Part shown: positions 15,231-26,377 of the stretch, piece after piece
Layout: every line of letters begins with the position of its first letter
How positions within the stretch are numbered: the stretch's first letter is position 1
DNA from: Latrodectus hesperus
Lineage: Eukaryota; Arthropoda; Arachnida; Araneae; Theridiidae
Direction of reading: 5' to 3'
Assembly: GCA_037975125.1 (NCBI GenBank)
Contig: CM075856.1
Span: forward strand, 7,015,078 to 7,079,077
DNA length: 64,000 nt
Notes under the pieces: generated by a model
What the model was told of the DNA's origin: nothing
The model's input: only the letters and a program-made list of their open reading frames with translations
Database searches by the model: none
Position numbers and translations under genes: made by a program

Positions 15231-15700
15231 TTTTCATAATAATAATAAAATCACAAATTTCTCTTAGCCCTTTCAAAAATAAAGTGATCCACTTAAATCT
15301 AAGCGAATAAAAATTAGAGATGCTGAGCATATAATATATAATAAGTGGCCCAACAGCAGGATTAGGATATGCACTGGCAGCATGAATATGTAATAAGTCT
15401 AAGTGTATAATATGAGAGAAGACGACAAAATATATAATAAGAATCTGTACAGCACACATGTCTTACATGAGTAATGTGTAAACATGTTATACAGAGCAGC
15501 AGATAGCCTAACAGCTAAAAAAACCTGTATTTGTGTTGAATTTCTATCGGACATTTTCCCAGGTTGTTGAACCTTCGTTATGATCATTAATCAATCAATT
15601 AATTGACAGCATTCATATGTCGCAAATGAAGGAATTAGGAAAACTCTCAGACATCAATTCCAATAGATGCACTTCCAAATACCAGAAAACAACTGTTTCT
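15231..15700. other. unassigned AT-rich stretch to the right of the Gypsy element
   Basis: Here one would expect the 5' LTR of the minus-strand element, but nothing matches the left LTR candidate. There is no gene that I can support. Confidence 0.4.
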
Positions 15701-15979
15701 CATTTTTCAACAGCAGATGGGCTCATATCTATGAATTTCCACTTTTAAAGAGCACAGCTTTATCACTAAGCCGCGATGGGACAAAAGAAGTAGAAATTTT
15801 GTAGTTATACTGATGCAAGAAATCTGAAATGATGAAATCATAAAAATAATCCTGCGATAGAATTTACTTGAAGGGTAATGAAGAGCTAAGCGTAAATTCA
15901 GTGATTCATAAAATTTCATAATAATTTTGGGCCGCTGATTCAGCATGCAGAAGTATGAACCTTGGAATGCTAACCATTA

Positions 15980-16150
15980 TTCATGGGCCCATCTTAATGT
16001 AGCAGTAAAACACCCTTATTCAAAGCCAAAGGTCTCAGGTTCGATACCAACCACTGTTGAACAATGGGAGAGGACTATTGTATTGCTGTTTTCTGCATTC
16101 ACATTTATTGGGGTGAGTGCATGGGAATTTTCCATGTTTTCCCTCTTACA
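15980..16150 (+). repeat. SINE family D, copy 1
   Basis: Plus-strand tRNA-like head: an A-box-like part near 15990-16010, then the B-box-like 'ctcaggttcgataccaac'. It continues 'tgttgaacaatgggagag' and ends in a part similar to the copy at 55810-55990 ('ttgaacagcgagaga', and a shared 'gaattttcc/gaatttcc'). A short minus-strand fragment with 'ggcttagtgataaagc' at about 15715-15785 may be another piece of the same family. Confidence 0.5.
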
Positions 16151-16334
16151 ACATGTTAATACAGACTACAATCTATGAAAAGTCCTACAAGAAAACAATT
16201 ACGCGATGGTCGTTAAAATGCCTTACAATAGCCTTGAAAATTAAACAGTTCATAACGTAGTGGAAAAAACACACAGTAGATATTTACTTTTGAATCATGA
16301 AAGAATAGACCGAAACCACAATTCTGCCCAGATC

Positions 16335-16484
16335 GCTTCTAGCTTTACACCTGGCTTCTGTAATGCTCTGGTACAGGCCGACGATGACTTGCATGGGCGG
16401 GCTGGACTCTACTGGGAAGCACGGCGCCAAATGGCCCATCGGCCAAGGGCGGGCGTTGGATGAAGAAGAAGCTTCTAGCTTTAC
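16335..16484 (+). mobile_element. short retroposon with perfect 14-bp target-site duplication
   Basis: The 14-mer 'gcttctagctttac' occurs at 16335-16348 and again at 16471-16484. The 122 bp between them (16349-16470) is strikingly GC-rich for this window and ends in 'gaagaagaa'. That is the layout of a SINE-type or 5'-truncated retroposon insertion with an (GAA)n tail. I see no tRNA-like head, so the parent family is unknown. Open frames on both strands over it are by-products. Confidence 0.7.
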
Positions 16485-18700
16485 TGTAATATGGGTGTCC
16501 ATGTCTGCTGTTTTATACAGCTTTAGTCTTGTTCCTTACAAGGAAGAAATTTTCGAATTCTAAGCACGTTAAGATATTCATTGAAAGCTTTATCAATACC
16601 GGAATATTAGTTTGATATATAAATTCAAAGGTCTGGGATAATCTTCTTCATTTATTCGAAAAAAGCATGAAATATCCTCATCATGTCCATCGACCATAGA
16701 TTGGAGGGGAGGGGGTTGATAATAAATTTCAGTTGCAGTAGTACTTAAACACTTTGCAATTGCAAAATTCCTTAGCCATTGTTTTTGGATGTTTTTAGTG
16801 GAGGAACAATCAACAATAGTTACACACATTAAAAAAAAGTCATCAATTCTAATCCTTTTAAATATTAAAGCAAAATTAAAATGAATTCCTTGCAAGAAAG
16901 AGAAAAAATATGAATTAAAATGACATCAGAAACCAATGAGTTAATCGATATTTGAAAAGTTTCAGCTCAAAAGATTTTCGTGTCCAGAGAGTTTTAAAAT
17001 TTCAAATGAAATTCTCTCTTCGTAGATTTAAAAAAAAAACGCATTTTTACCTAAAAATTAAAATTTCAGTTAAATTTAACTGAGTGAAGAAAACTACCAT
17101 AAATATTATTATGAAATATTTTATTCATTAGAAATTCCTTTGCTTTTTGAATTCATTTATAATTTTATGTGAATATAAAGTATGCGATATCGAAAGATTC
17201 TTTCTTGAACTATAAATAATATTAAAGATAAATTGATACGCCTCCAGATACCATCCTGAATATTTGGTTTAGTTGAAGCAAACTTCTAAATAGCTTAGAT
17301 TTTTACCTACTGCGCATGCACACAAATATAAATGTACAAACCATCCCGAAAGTAATAATATTTTTAATGATACACATTTGCGAAATAAAAATGATCAAAA
17401 TTTGTGTACATTTCAATAAAAATTTTTTAAATTTTTCTATAATTATTTTTCATCTTCATAAGTATTATTTGTACTGCTTCTCTATTTAATTTATGATTTT
17501 TGCAGAAAATAAATGTGAATAGAATATCACAGAAACTTTTTTCTAATACTTAACACATTCCATTAAAAATACACACTTAATACTTTAGTTTTATAGAAAC
17601 GTATTTGCCTTTAACAATACATGTGTTGAAACTTTTAATGAAGTTCTTTTCTCGGTATTAGTAATTTCCCCAAAATTAAATGTGGCATAAATTTAAAAAT
17701 TTATGCGCAGTGCAAGAATACCATTTAATTTATTTAATTAAAATTGTCAGTTAATAAAAATGTTCTCTTTTATATTCTAGCTCATTGTTGCAATAAATTA
17801 AAACTTGCATATAATTTTTATTAATTTACTTCAAGTTTTCAACCAGGTATGGGGCTACTTCATGATATTTTAACACATAAATTTATTTGTTCTGGAGCTC
17901 ATGATGAAATAAAATAATTGAAAATAACAACTTTATGATCTGTGTAAGTTATTCTTCATTCGGATAGTTTTTGAATAAAGTTTTCAAAGAAACAACATGT
18001 ACAGAAATTAATTTTTAAAATTGTCATTTAAATTATATTGTTACGTTAATGTTTATTATATGGAAAAGTTACATGCGCTATTCCTCTGGAGTCAAGTGCA
18101 GTAAACTGTACCTGATCCAGTTAAAACTAATCCAGACTTAATTTACATTTGTGACTTAACTATACGCACCAAAAACCTAGACTTTACGCTAGATATTAAT
18201 CTATCAATGAAGTAATATTTTTAGTTTTAATAAGCTTTTCCTTTGCAAATAAATTTGCAATGCAAAAGAAAAAAAAAAGCCAAATATAAATTTGTAAATC
18301 TAAAAAGATTTCACAAATTTTAAATACTAAACAAGATTTGTATAGTTAATAATATAGATTTTTTATTGTTTTTTTTCAAAATCTCTCTATATCATCGTTC
18401 AAAACACACACACACAATTTTGAGTTTGTACTGTTTTGTATAATAACCATTGATCTGAAATATTACATTATTATTAAATTTCTTAAAAAAAAAACTTGAA
18501 ATAAGTATTTTCGCTGAATTGGGAATGCAAAACTCAGTGAAGAATTTTTCTCAATAAAACTATTTTTTGAATATTCATTTAACAAAATGTATTCAATCAT
18601 GAAGAAAAAGAAACGAAAAAGAAAATCTCTGGAGGAGGGAAAAAATTTACTTCGTTCACCCGTTAGGTAAAATGACAATCCAATTCCATTTTTTTTGCTG
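16485..18700. other. AT-rich stretch with no recognisable gene
   Basis: No exon, repeat family or RNA gene that I can support. One short minus-strand open frame (16593-16895) has no recognisable features. Confidence 0.5.
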
Positions 18701-18774
18701 AAAACCATTTTCTATTTACTCAGTTTTGGTTGGATAAGCTTCAAATCCCCCAGTTTGTCACCTCATTTCGAGTA

Positions 18775-18784
18775 TATAAAAGCG
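18775..18784 (+). promoter_or_regulatory. TATA box upstream of candidate gene 2
   Basis: 'tatataaaag' lies about 90 bp before the first ATG of an exon with a good donor. About 25-30 bp downstream is 'catcattgaac', where an initiator could sit. The block 18700-18935 is also richer in G+C than its surroundings. Together these make a credible arthropod core promoter, but this is sequence pattern only. Confidence 0.5.
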
Positions 18785-18867
18785 AAGATCCTCTTCATCA
18801 TTGAACTCTCTGAATTTACTCAGAAGAAATTAGAAACATTGTTTTCTCTCATTTTTTACCCGCAAAA

Positions 18868-18934
18868 ATGCTACGCGTGGCATCAAGAATTCTGACAAAT
18901 GGTTCAAAGGCCAAGGACTCAAGTTTTAATTCAC
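18868..18934 (+). CDS. candidate first coding exon of gene 2
   Basis: The ATG at 18868 is preceded by 'cgcaaaa', and 22 codons run to the donor gtaagt at 18935 (phase 1 out). It lies downstream of a TATA box at a plausible 5'-UTR distance. Confidence 0.5.
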
Positions 18935-21900
18935 GTAAGTGATGAATTATATTTTTATTTTACCTGTTACAAGCACAAGCAGAAATAAAGAATAATTTCT
19001 GATCATGTTAATGAATTGTTGAATTTCTCTATGGGTATATCTAAAATATTGAATGCTCGTGAAATCGATTATTTCTAGCTTATTGAGGAACAGTTTTCTT
19101 AAACTGAAATGCATAACTTTTTGAATTATCTAATATTTGCAAATGTAGTCATAAAATATTACTAAGGAATTACTTATTAATTATTGAATATAATACGTAT
19201 TTATGATGAAAAAAATATGTACTCTTTTTTATTTTCGTTAATATAATATCTTGCAAAAATATTTTACAGAGTGTTAATTATTTATTACGATATCAGTATT
19301 AGTCAATGTTTCAATATTAACAATGGTTACCCTTCTAGTAACAAAATATTATTTTCATCATAAACACACACAAAACTTTTGTTTTAATTTTACTTTCTGC
19401 ATTAAAGTTTTTTTTTCATTTTTTTATTAACTATTTTAAAAATAACTTATTTTTTTCATTAAAGATTACTTATTTTTACTATGTATATTTATAATAATGA
19501 TCATAATTAAAGTATTTTTATTCTAGCCATTTTCAAACATTGAAATAATATAAAAATAGTTTCCGCTCATAAAAAAATTAAAATCTTTATTCATGATTAA
19601 ATGTACTTCTCTAGTAATTTGGATTTCTTAAATATATGAATTTAATTTGCACTAGCTCTGTTTATTTAATTTAAATTCGTTTTAATGTATATTTTTATAG
19701 ACTAATTACTTAATTAGTATTCATAAATCTTCCATTTACAGAAGGGAATATCAAAGAATATTATCATCAAATTATGAAAGAATTATATTTATATAATTAA
19801 AAATTATTATTTCACTTAAATTTTTGAAAAATTGCTTAACCTAATTTCTTCTTGGTTTCAGAATTTTCACTTTAGAGAATTATAATTGTATTACACTCAT
19901 ACTCAATTTAAAACAAATCTAAAGGGAGTAAAGATTTGATACATTTAACAATATTAAATAAATTATTAATTAATAAATAAAATTACATAGTGTTTTGTAT
20001 AAACAAAGTATTAATATTTTTTACTGATTTCGTTGTGATATTCTGATTTACTGAGTCTACTTATAAAAATTATTGAAGGATATCATTTTAGAAAAGTTGA
20101 TGTATAAGTTACTGGGGGTTTCACGTTAAGCTGACCTAATCGGGACATATGCTTCGCACCCCAGGGCCTCTCGGTCCGGAAAACAGACAGGATTGGGCAC
20201 TATAGGCTTTGGCCCACATGGGCTGTCGTGGTACAGATTTTAGTTTAGAGTTTAGGATTTATAAGTAATATACCTTCTACGAAATATATATGAGGGTTAC
20301 TCTGAAATTTTTGAGATGCGCGCAGATGAGAATTTACAAAATAAAAATAACGGTTAAATTTTAAAGTACAAAGTATTTTAACACAGAAGACGATTTTTTA
20401 CTGACTTACTTCAACTTGTTTAGCGTAGAATAAATTTTAAACAGAAGAGAAAATGGAATTGACGCGAGAACATTTTCGCGCTATGATTTTCTACGATTTC
20501 AAAGCAGGATTAAATCAAGAAGAATGTGTTCAACGGTTGCAATTAGCATTTGGTGATGAATCTCCAGCTCGTGCTACTGTATTCAGATGGTTTAGAGAAT
20601 TTAGAAGAAGTCGCAATTTTCTTCAGGATGAAGAACACACAGGAAGGCCGCCGTCGGCAGTAATCTCGGATAATGTGTCTACCATACGAAAAATGTTAAT
20701 GGATGATAATCGCTGTACCTATCAAATGATACAGAAAGAACTTAACATTGGATCCGCAGCCATACACAAAATCATTCATGAAGAATTACATATGAAAAAA
20801 GTAGTTTGCCGTTGGGTTCCCCATAATCTAACTGAGCATCAAAAAGAGGAGCGTGTCAGAAAAGAAACTCTCAATATGCTGAATGATGGTGGTCACCGCA
20901 TCATTTCTAAAACTGTAACAGGTGATGAAACGTACATACTGTTTTTTGACGTTTCAACACGTCAAGAAAGCAAAGTATGGGTGTTTGAAGATGATCCCAC
21001 GCCGACAATGGTGAAAAAACAACGCGCACTGAAAAAAGTGATGTATGCCGTTTTCTTCAGAAGTACGGGATTAGTCAAAGCCATCAAGTTGGAAGGACAA
21101 AAGACAGTAACAGCAAACTGGTATACCACTAAATGTCTTCCAGAAATTCTACAAGAACTGAATGTTAGGGGACTAATGCTTCACCATGACAATGCATCTT
21201 CACATACAGGCGGATTAACACTTGAGTTTCTTAAACAAAAACAAATTAAAGTGATCGAACATCTGCCGTATTCACCTGATCTAGCTATATGCGACTTTTG
21301 GTTATTCTTTAATCTAAAAAAGAACTTACGTGGACGTCGTTTTCATTCAAAAGAAGAAATTGATGTGGCTATAAATGCATTTTTTTCATCTATTCGAAGA
21401 AATGAATGGCTTGAGGCATTTAATCTGTGGAAAATTCGTCTACAAAAGTGCATTATTGCTGGAGGAGACTACTTTGAATACACCTAAAATTTTGTAAGTA
21501 TAACTTTAAAAACCTAGTTGTATCTCAAAAATTTCAGAGTGACTCTCATATATAAAGAAAACATTTGCAGTTCTATAATTTGTACATCATATGCTCTTCG
21601 ATCTACTTAAAAAACTTTGTGTGACTGTTTGAATAGTACTCTTTCCGAGAAGAATTCCTTATTCCCATGGGTATTTTTCCAGTGACACGGTCTTTATCTT
21701 TCATATTTCTTAACATTTTAAACAACAGTTTGAATAAAAATTAGTTCAAATATTCCAAACTATTCTAATTTAAGCAAATTTTCCTTTCATTATTAATAAA
21801 TTTTAGTTTTCATAAAGTTGAACAATGAATAATTTTAAATAACAATAATAATAAAATATGATATTTGGCATGTGAAAAATATTATTTCATATGCCAAATG

Positions 21901-24900
21901 TCATATTTTATGAATATAATATTTGGCATTTGAAATAATATTAAATAGCATAACTACTAAAATATATTAATAGTTTTGATATTAAATATTTCCTAAATAA
22001 CAAAACTATTAATATATTTCAACAGTTATGCTATTTAAGAAATATTTTTACTAATGCGTGGTTACTATTTTCTATTTTTCACGAGCAGAAACGTAAATGA
22101 TAGTTCTTTTTATATAGTAGGGTGTCCTGGGAGCGTGCCATCGTGGGAAATGTGCACTTTGTTACAAAAGTACAAAATATTTATTAAAAAAATACTTATC
22201 ATATATGTAATGATTTTAATATACATATATAGAGTATATTAACATTAATTATTCTACTAATTGCTAGAGACTGAATATTAAGGTTTACCTGTAACTGTTA
22301 TTGTTATCTCTAACTGTTACCTAAAATCAAGATTATTTATCCCCCAGCCTAGTAAATACTCCTGTTTTAAGGTAACAGTTAAAGATAATGGTTTTCAATG
22401 CATTTCAGTTTGTGTATCACACTAAAAATATAATATTGATAGTGGCTTAAAATGGGACCTGGAAAAGAAATAATACAATCCATTTAAAATTCAAAAAGTA
22501 ATTGTAAAAAATGTAAATGGCTTGTTGCAACTATAAGCCTATAGATGGCGCACTATACGAATATCTTTGTTTACATCAAAATAAGATTCTGTGCGAACGC
22601 TGTTCTAGATGTTTTTGTTCCATGTCTTGTCCTTTCTTTGTCTCGTCATGTTTAAGTATGTCCTGTATTTAGTAAGTCCTGTTTAAATATGTCTTGTGTC
22701 TGATATTCAACTGCATTGCTTCAGCGATAGTAGTATTAAAGCTTAAGGCGCAGTTGTTCATACTGAGTTTATGGAGAATAATGAAGTAAAAACTACATTT
22801 GTTTCATCAAAATCTAGAGTTGTTCCTTTTAAAATGAAGACTCTTCCGCGTTTAGAGTTAATGGGTGCTGTAATAGGTTGTAGGTTAATGAAGTATATCT
22901 TGCATAAAATTAATTTGGAAATAAGTAACTGTCTTTATTATACTGATTCCACGATCGTATTTTTTTGGATAAAATGAGATTCTAAAAGATGGAAATCATT
23001 TGTTGGCAACCGAATGATTGAAATTCAAGGCGTCCCTGATCCCTCATCTTGTAACTACTGTCCACATGTAGAAAATCCAGCTGATGTTATAAAAGAAATA
23101 TTTTTCCATTCAATTGCATGTAAAACATTTAAGCATCTTAATCTTGGAAATGATGTTGAATTTAGTATTCAAATCAGAAATAACAAAATAGTTTCTGTTA
23201 ATGTAGTAAACTTACCAATTGGAACAGTAGTCTTTGAAGATATAAACTCTGACATTCTAATAAGTGAAATAACAGAAGGCTTGGAAGAAACCAGATTTCG
23301 GTCCAGTGATGCTTTGGCAGGAAAAATCCAAATTCAATTAAATAATTCATTATTTAATAAGTGATCTATTATCTTTTTGGATAACATGATCCAAAAGCAG
23401 AGTATACAATGCAAGTTGGTGATTGGGTGCAATTCAATGTTGCAATTGACAGAAGAGATAACCTCCAAAGAGCAACAAATATAGAACTTCATATAAATGA
23501 ATATACATTTGCACGTGAGAAAAAGGAACAGGTATATGTATCATCGTTAAAAGATGCTTTTGGATTTATAACATATGGTTCACGTGGGAATCGAATTTAT
23601 TTTCGGTCGAGTGAATTGTTAAATCCAGAAATTAGCATTGAAGTTCAAGATGAAGTGGAATTTTCCACTGCTCAGGATCCTGCATCACCTGGAAGATGTC
23701 ATGCAATTCGTATTAAAATATTACCCCCTGGTACTATAAGTGCTTTATCAATGAAGGGATCTTCTAAAGCAGATCAACGATATTCAGATGATCATTTTGT
23801 TGGAGTGATTGAAAGAGAAGCATACACTAGGTGACCTGTAGATAGCTCAAAAAGAGCTTATAAAAAGTATCAAATGATGAAAATTGCAAAGATAATGGTG
23901 GTAAAGGTATAGTTTTATTGAATAAAAACGGGGCCAAAGAGAGTGTTTATTACACAGTTCAAGATTGTAAGCATCGATCAAAAGCTCGTGGTGGATAAGG
24001 TTGAGTTTTTATTAGTTGCTTGAGATGATAGATTGCATGTAAAACATGTAAAAGTTGTTTCTTAAGTTAGAAATGGTTTTCATTATTCTCATCGTGGTTA
24101 TATTGCTGCATTGAAAGAGGCATTCGGATTTATTGAAACTGAATATCAGGACAAGGAAGTATTTTTCCATTATAGTGTTTATTATGGAAATCCATCATCT
24201 TTGGAAGTAAGTTGAATATGGAGTAACTCCCAAGGGAAATAAATTAAGTGCAGAATGTGTTAACAAAATTTCCTGCTGGGACTCTACCAAAAGAGGATTT
24301 TCAGTCTGAAGTTTTGAATGGAGTTATTGTAAGTTCAGTTCGATGTTTTAATCCTGATCAAGAATAGTATTCTAAGAAAATACGTTTAGCTTCTCATGCT
24401 GAAAACATGAAAAAAAATTTAGTGGAATATGAGTTCCGCGTAACAAGCTTAGATGATCAACATGAATTTCTTCAGAAAGGGGATGTTATCCAATTTCAAA
24501 TTGGAGTGACTAAAAAAGGGAAGGAATACAACAAAAAAAAAATTTGGTTTCCTTAACTATGAAGCTTAAGAAGGCAAAAGCTATTCTTTCATATGTCTGA
24601 AATTAAAAGTGATACAAACACACAAGCTGGTGACAAAGTGGAGTTTGTTGTTGTTTATCATCAAAGATCTGAAAAACACTCTGCTTGCAGTGTAGTGAAA
24701 AATGGGGATAAACAGCCATTGGAAAGACACGATCCTGTATCGTGAGATTTCCGTCTGGAACTCATTTGAAACGTCCAGTTCACTTGCTGTATCCAATAAA
24801 ACTTAATGAAAATTGAGCTTTATGATACATTTAGTAACATTGTTTAACTTTATATTTTCTTTTACAGAATTGTCGTGGAATTACTGCTGAAATAAAGAGT

Positions 24901-26306
24901 ACTTTTATAGTTACTGTAAGAAGTATATTTATGTATGTATCTTTATTTAGGTTTGATTTTTTTATGATGTTGCAATTAACTTAAGAAATTAATATGTAAA
25001 GGTAACATATACAATAATTTTTATATTATGTTATTATTACAAAGGTTCATGTTATTATCACAAGAACAATGTATTATTATGTGATTATTAAGTATTGATC
25101 TTATTGTTTTGAAAATCTGCGAATTAACTTAGTATTAATTTAGGCTCTACTCTTGATGAATTTTTGAAGTTGATCGGCGGGAGGATGTTGCGATTATAAG
25201 TCTATAGATGGCTCACTATACGAATATCTTTGTTTACATCAGAATAAGATTCTGTGCCGAGCAATGTAGATGTTTTTTGTTCCATGTCTTGTCCTGTTTA
25301 AGTATGTCCTGTGTTTAATAATGAAATTAAAAACCTGCTTAAGGTAAGCTTATTTAGAATTGGATTTGTTATTATTAAGGTGATTTGATAAACATGATTA
25401 GCAATAAGAGAGTTATTAGAAAAATGTTACATAGCTTAAATATTTTAATGTTACTAAGCATTAAAAGCCTCCTAAATCACACACACATAAGATTTAAATT
25501 ATTTTTTCTTAACCGTTTGTTGCCATAGTTTTGTAAGCATTTTCAGATTATTCTAAAATAAATTAGAGAATTACATTCATTCATTCAATTGCGGTAAATT
25601 TCGATACAAAATTTAAACAGCTACTGATATGATTAACATTTACTATACGAGAAAAAAGAGATATAGAAAATGTTTTATATCACATCTTTATTTATTTTTT
25701 AACATGAACAATGTGATTAAGTGAATGGATTTCATTCTAAAGAATACTGTATTTCTAATGACCTTATTCAAATATGGAAGTTATTTTCGTTTCAAGTAAT
25801 TTCCAATTTATCGAAGTTAAATTCGTCACTCTCCATGACAGAAACCTGAATTAGACTGGCCGAAAAGTACAGAAGTGAGAAAAATGCATAAAGAAATCTG
25901 CAAGTAAATCAATATGAGTATCTGTACTTAATAGGCAGTTCAACTTTCAAAATTAATATTTTCATATCTTCTAAATATGAGTAGTCTTGTTTATCTCAGA
26001 GGTTGCTGTACACTACCAGAGCTAAGGAAAAAAAATTTCCAACACAAAGGAAACTTATTTTGATGAATTCAATAATTTGCATTTCAAGGTAAGCAAAAGA
26101 ATCTAAATTTAATGATTAAATATCAAGTGAAATACAGTATAACTACACTAATACATTATACTAATAACTTATTGCTGTACACTGTTCAAGTATATATTTG
26201 TATTGTATATGTATAGTATATATGTAATGGTTTTAATTTAGAAAGAGAGTTTCTTTAAAGCATCATTTCTATAAATGTTTTCTTAGTTTCTGTTGTTTTA
26301 ATTTGA

Positions 26307-26377
<71 letters not shown>

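Larger units (their letters stand above)
22523..25325 (+). mobile_element. BEL/Pao retroelement that carries a CSDE1-like retrocopy
   Basis: The two ends are direct repeats of about 140-180 bp, each starting TGTTGC and sharing 'ctatagatggc', 'cactatacgaatatctttg' and 'ttccatgtcttgtcc'. The purine run 'ggcgggagga' lies immediately before the right repeat, as a polypurine tract should. Inside, only the RNase H end of a BEL/Pao pol remains. It is followed, without introns, by cold-shock-domain sequence of a host gene. Gag, protease, RT core and integrase are missing. The whole looks like a defective element that acquired cellular mRNA sequence during reverse transcription and then integrated; the mechanism is inferred. 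It is dead now, with many frameshifts. Confidence 0.75.

Noticed and set aside
16284..16563. Three overlapping open frames on both strands
   Set aside because: They lie across a retroposon with a target-site duplication. The GC-rich repeat alone explains the lack of stops.
23409..23834. A functional cold-shock-domain gene
   Set aside because: The 141-codon open frame is only one piece of a longer copy with stops and shifts on both sides, no promoter, and retroelement sequence around it. It is best read as a retrocopy pseudogene.
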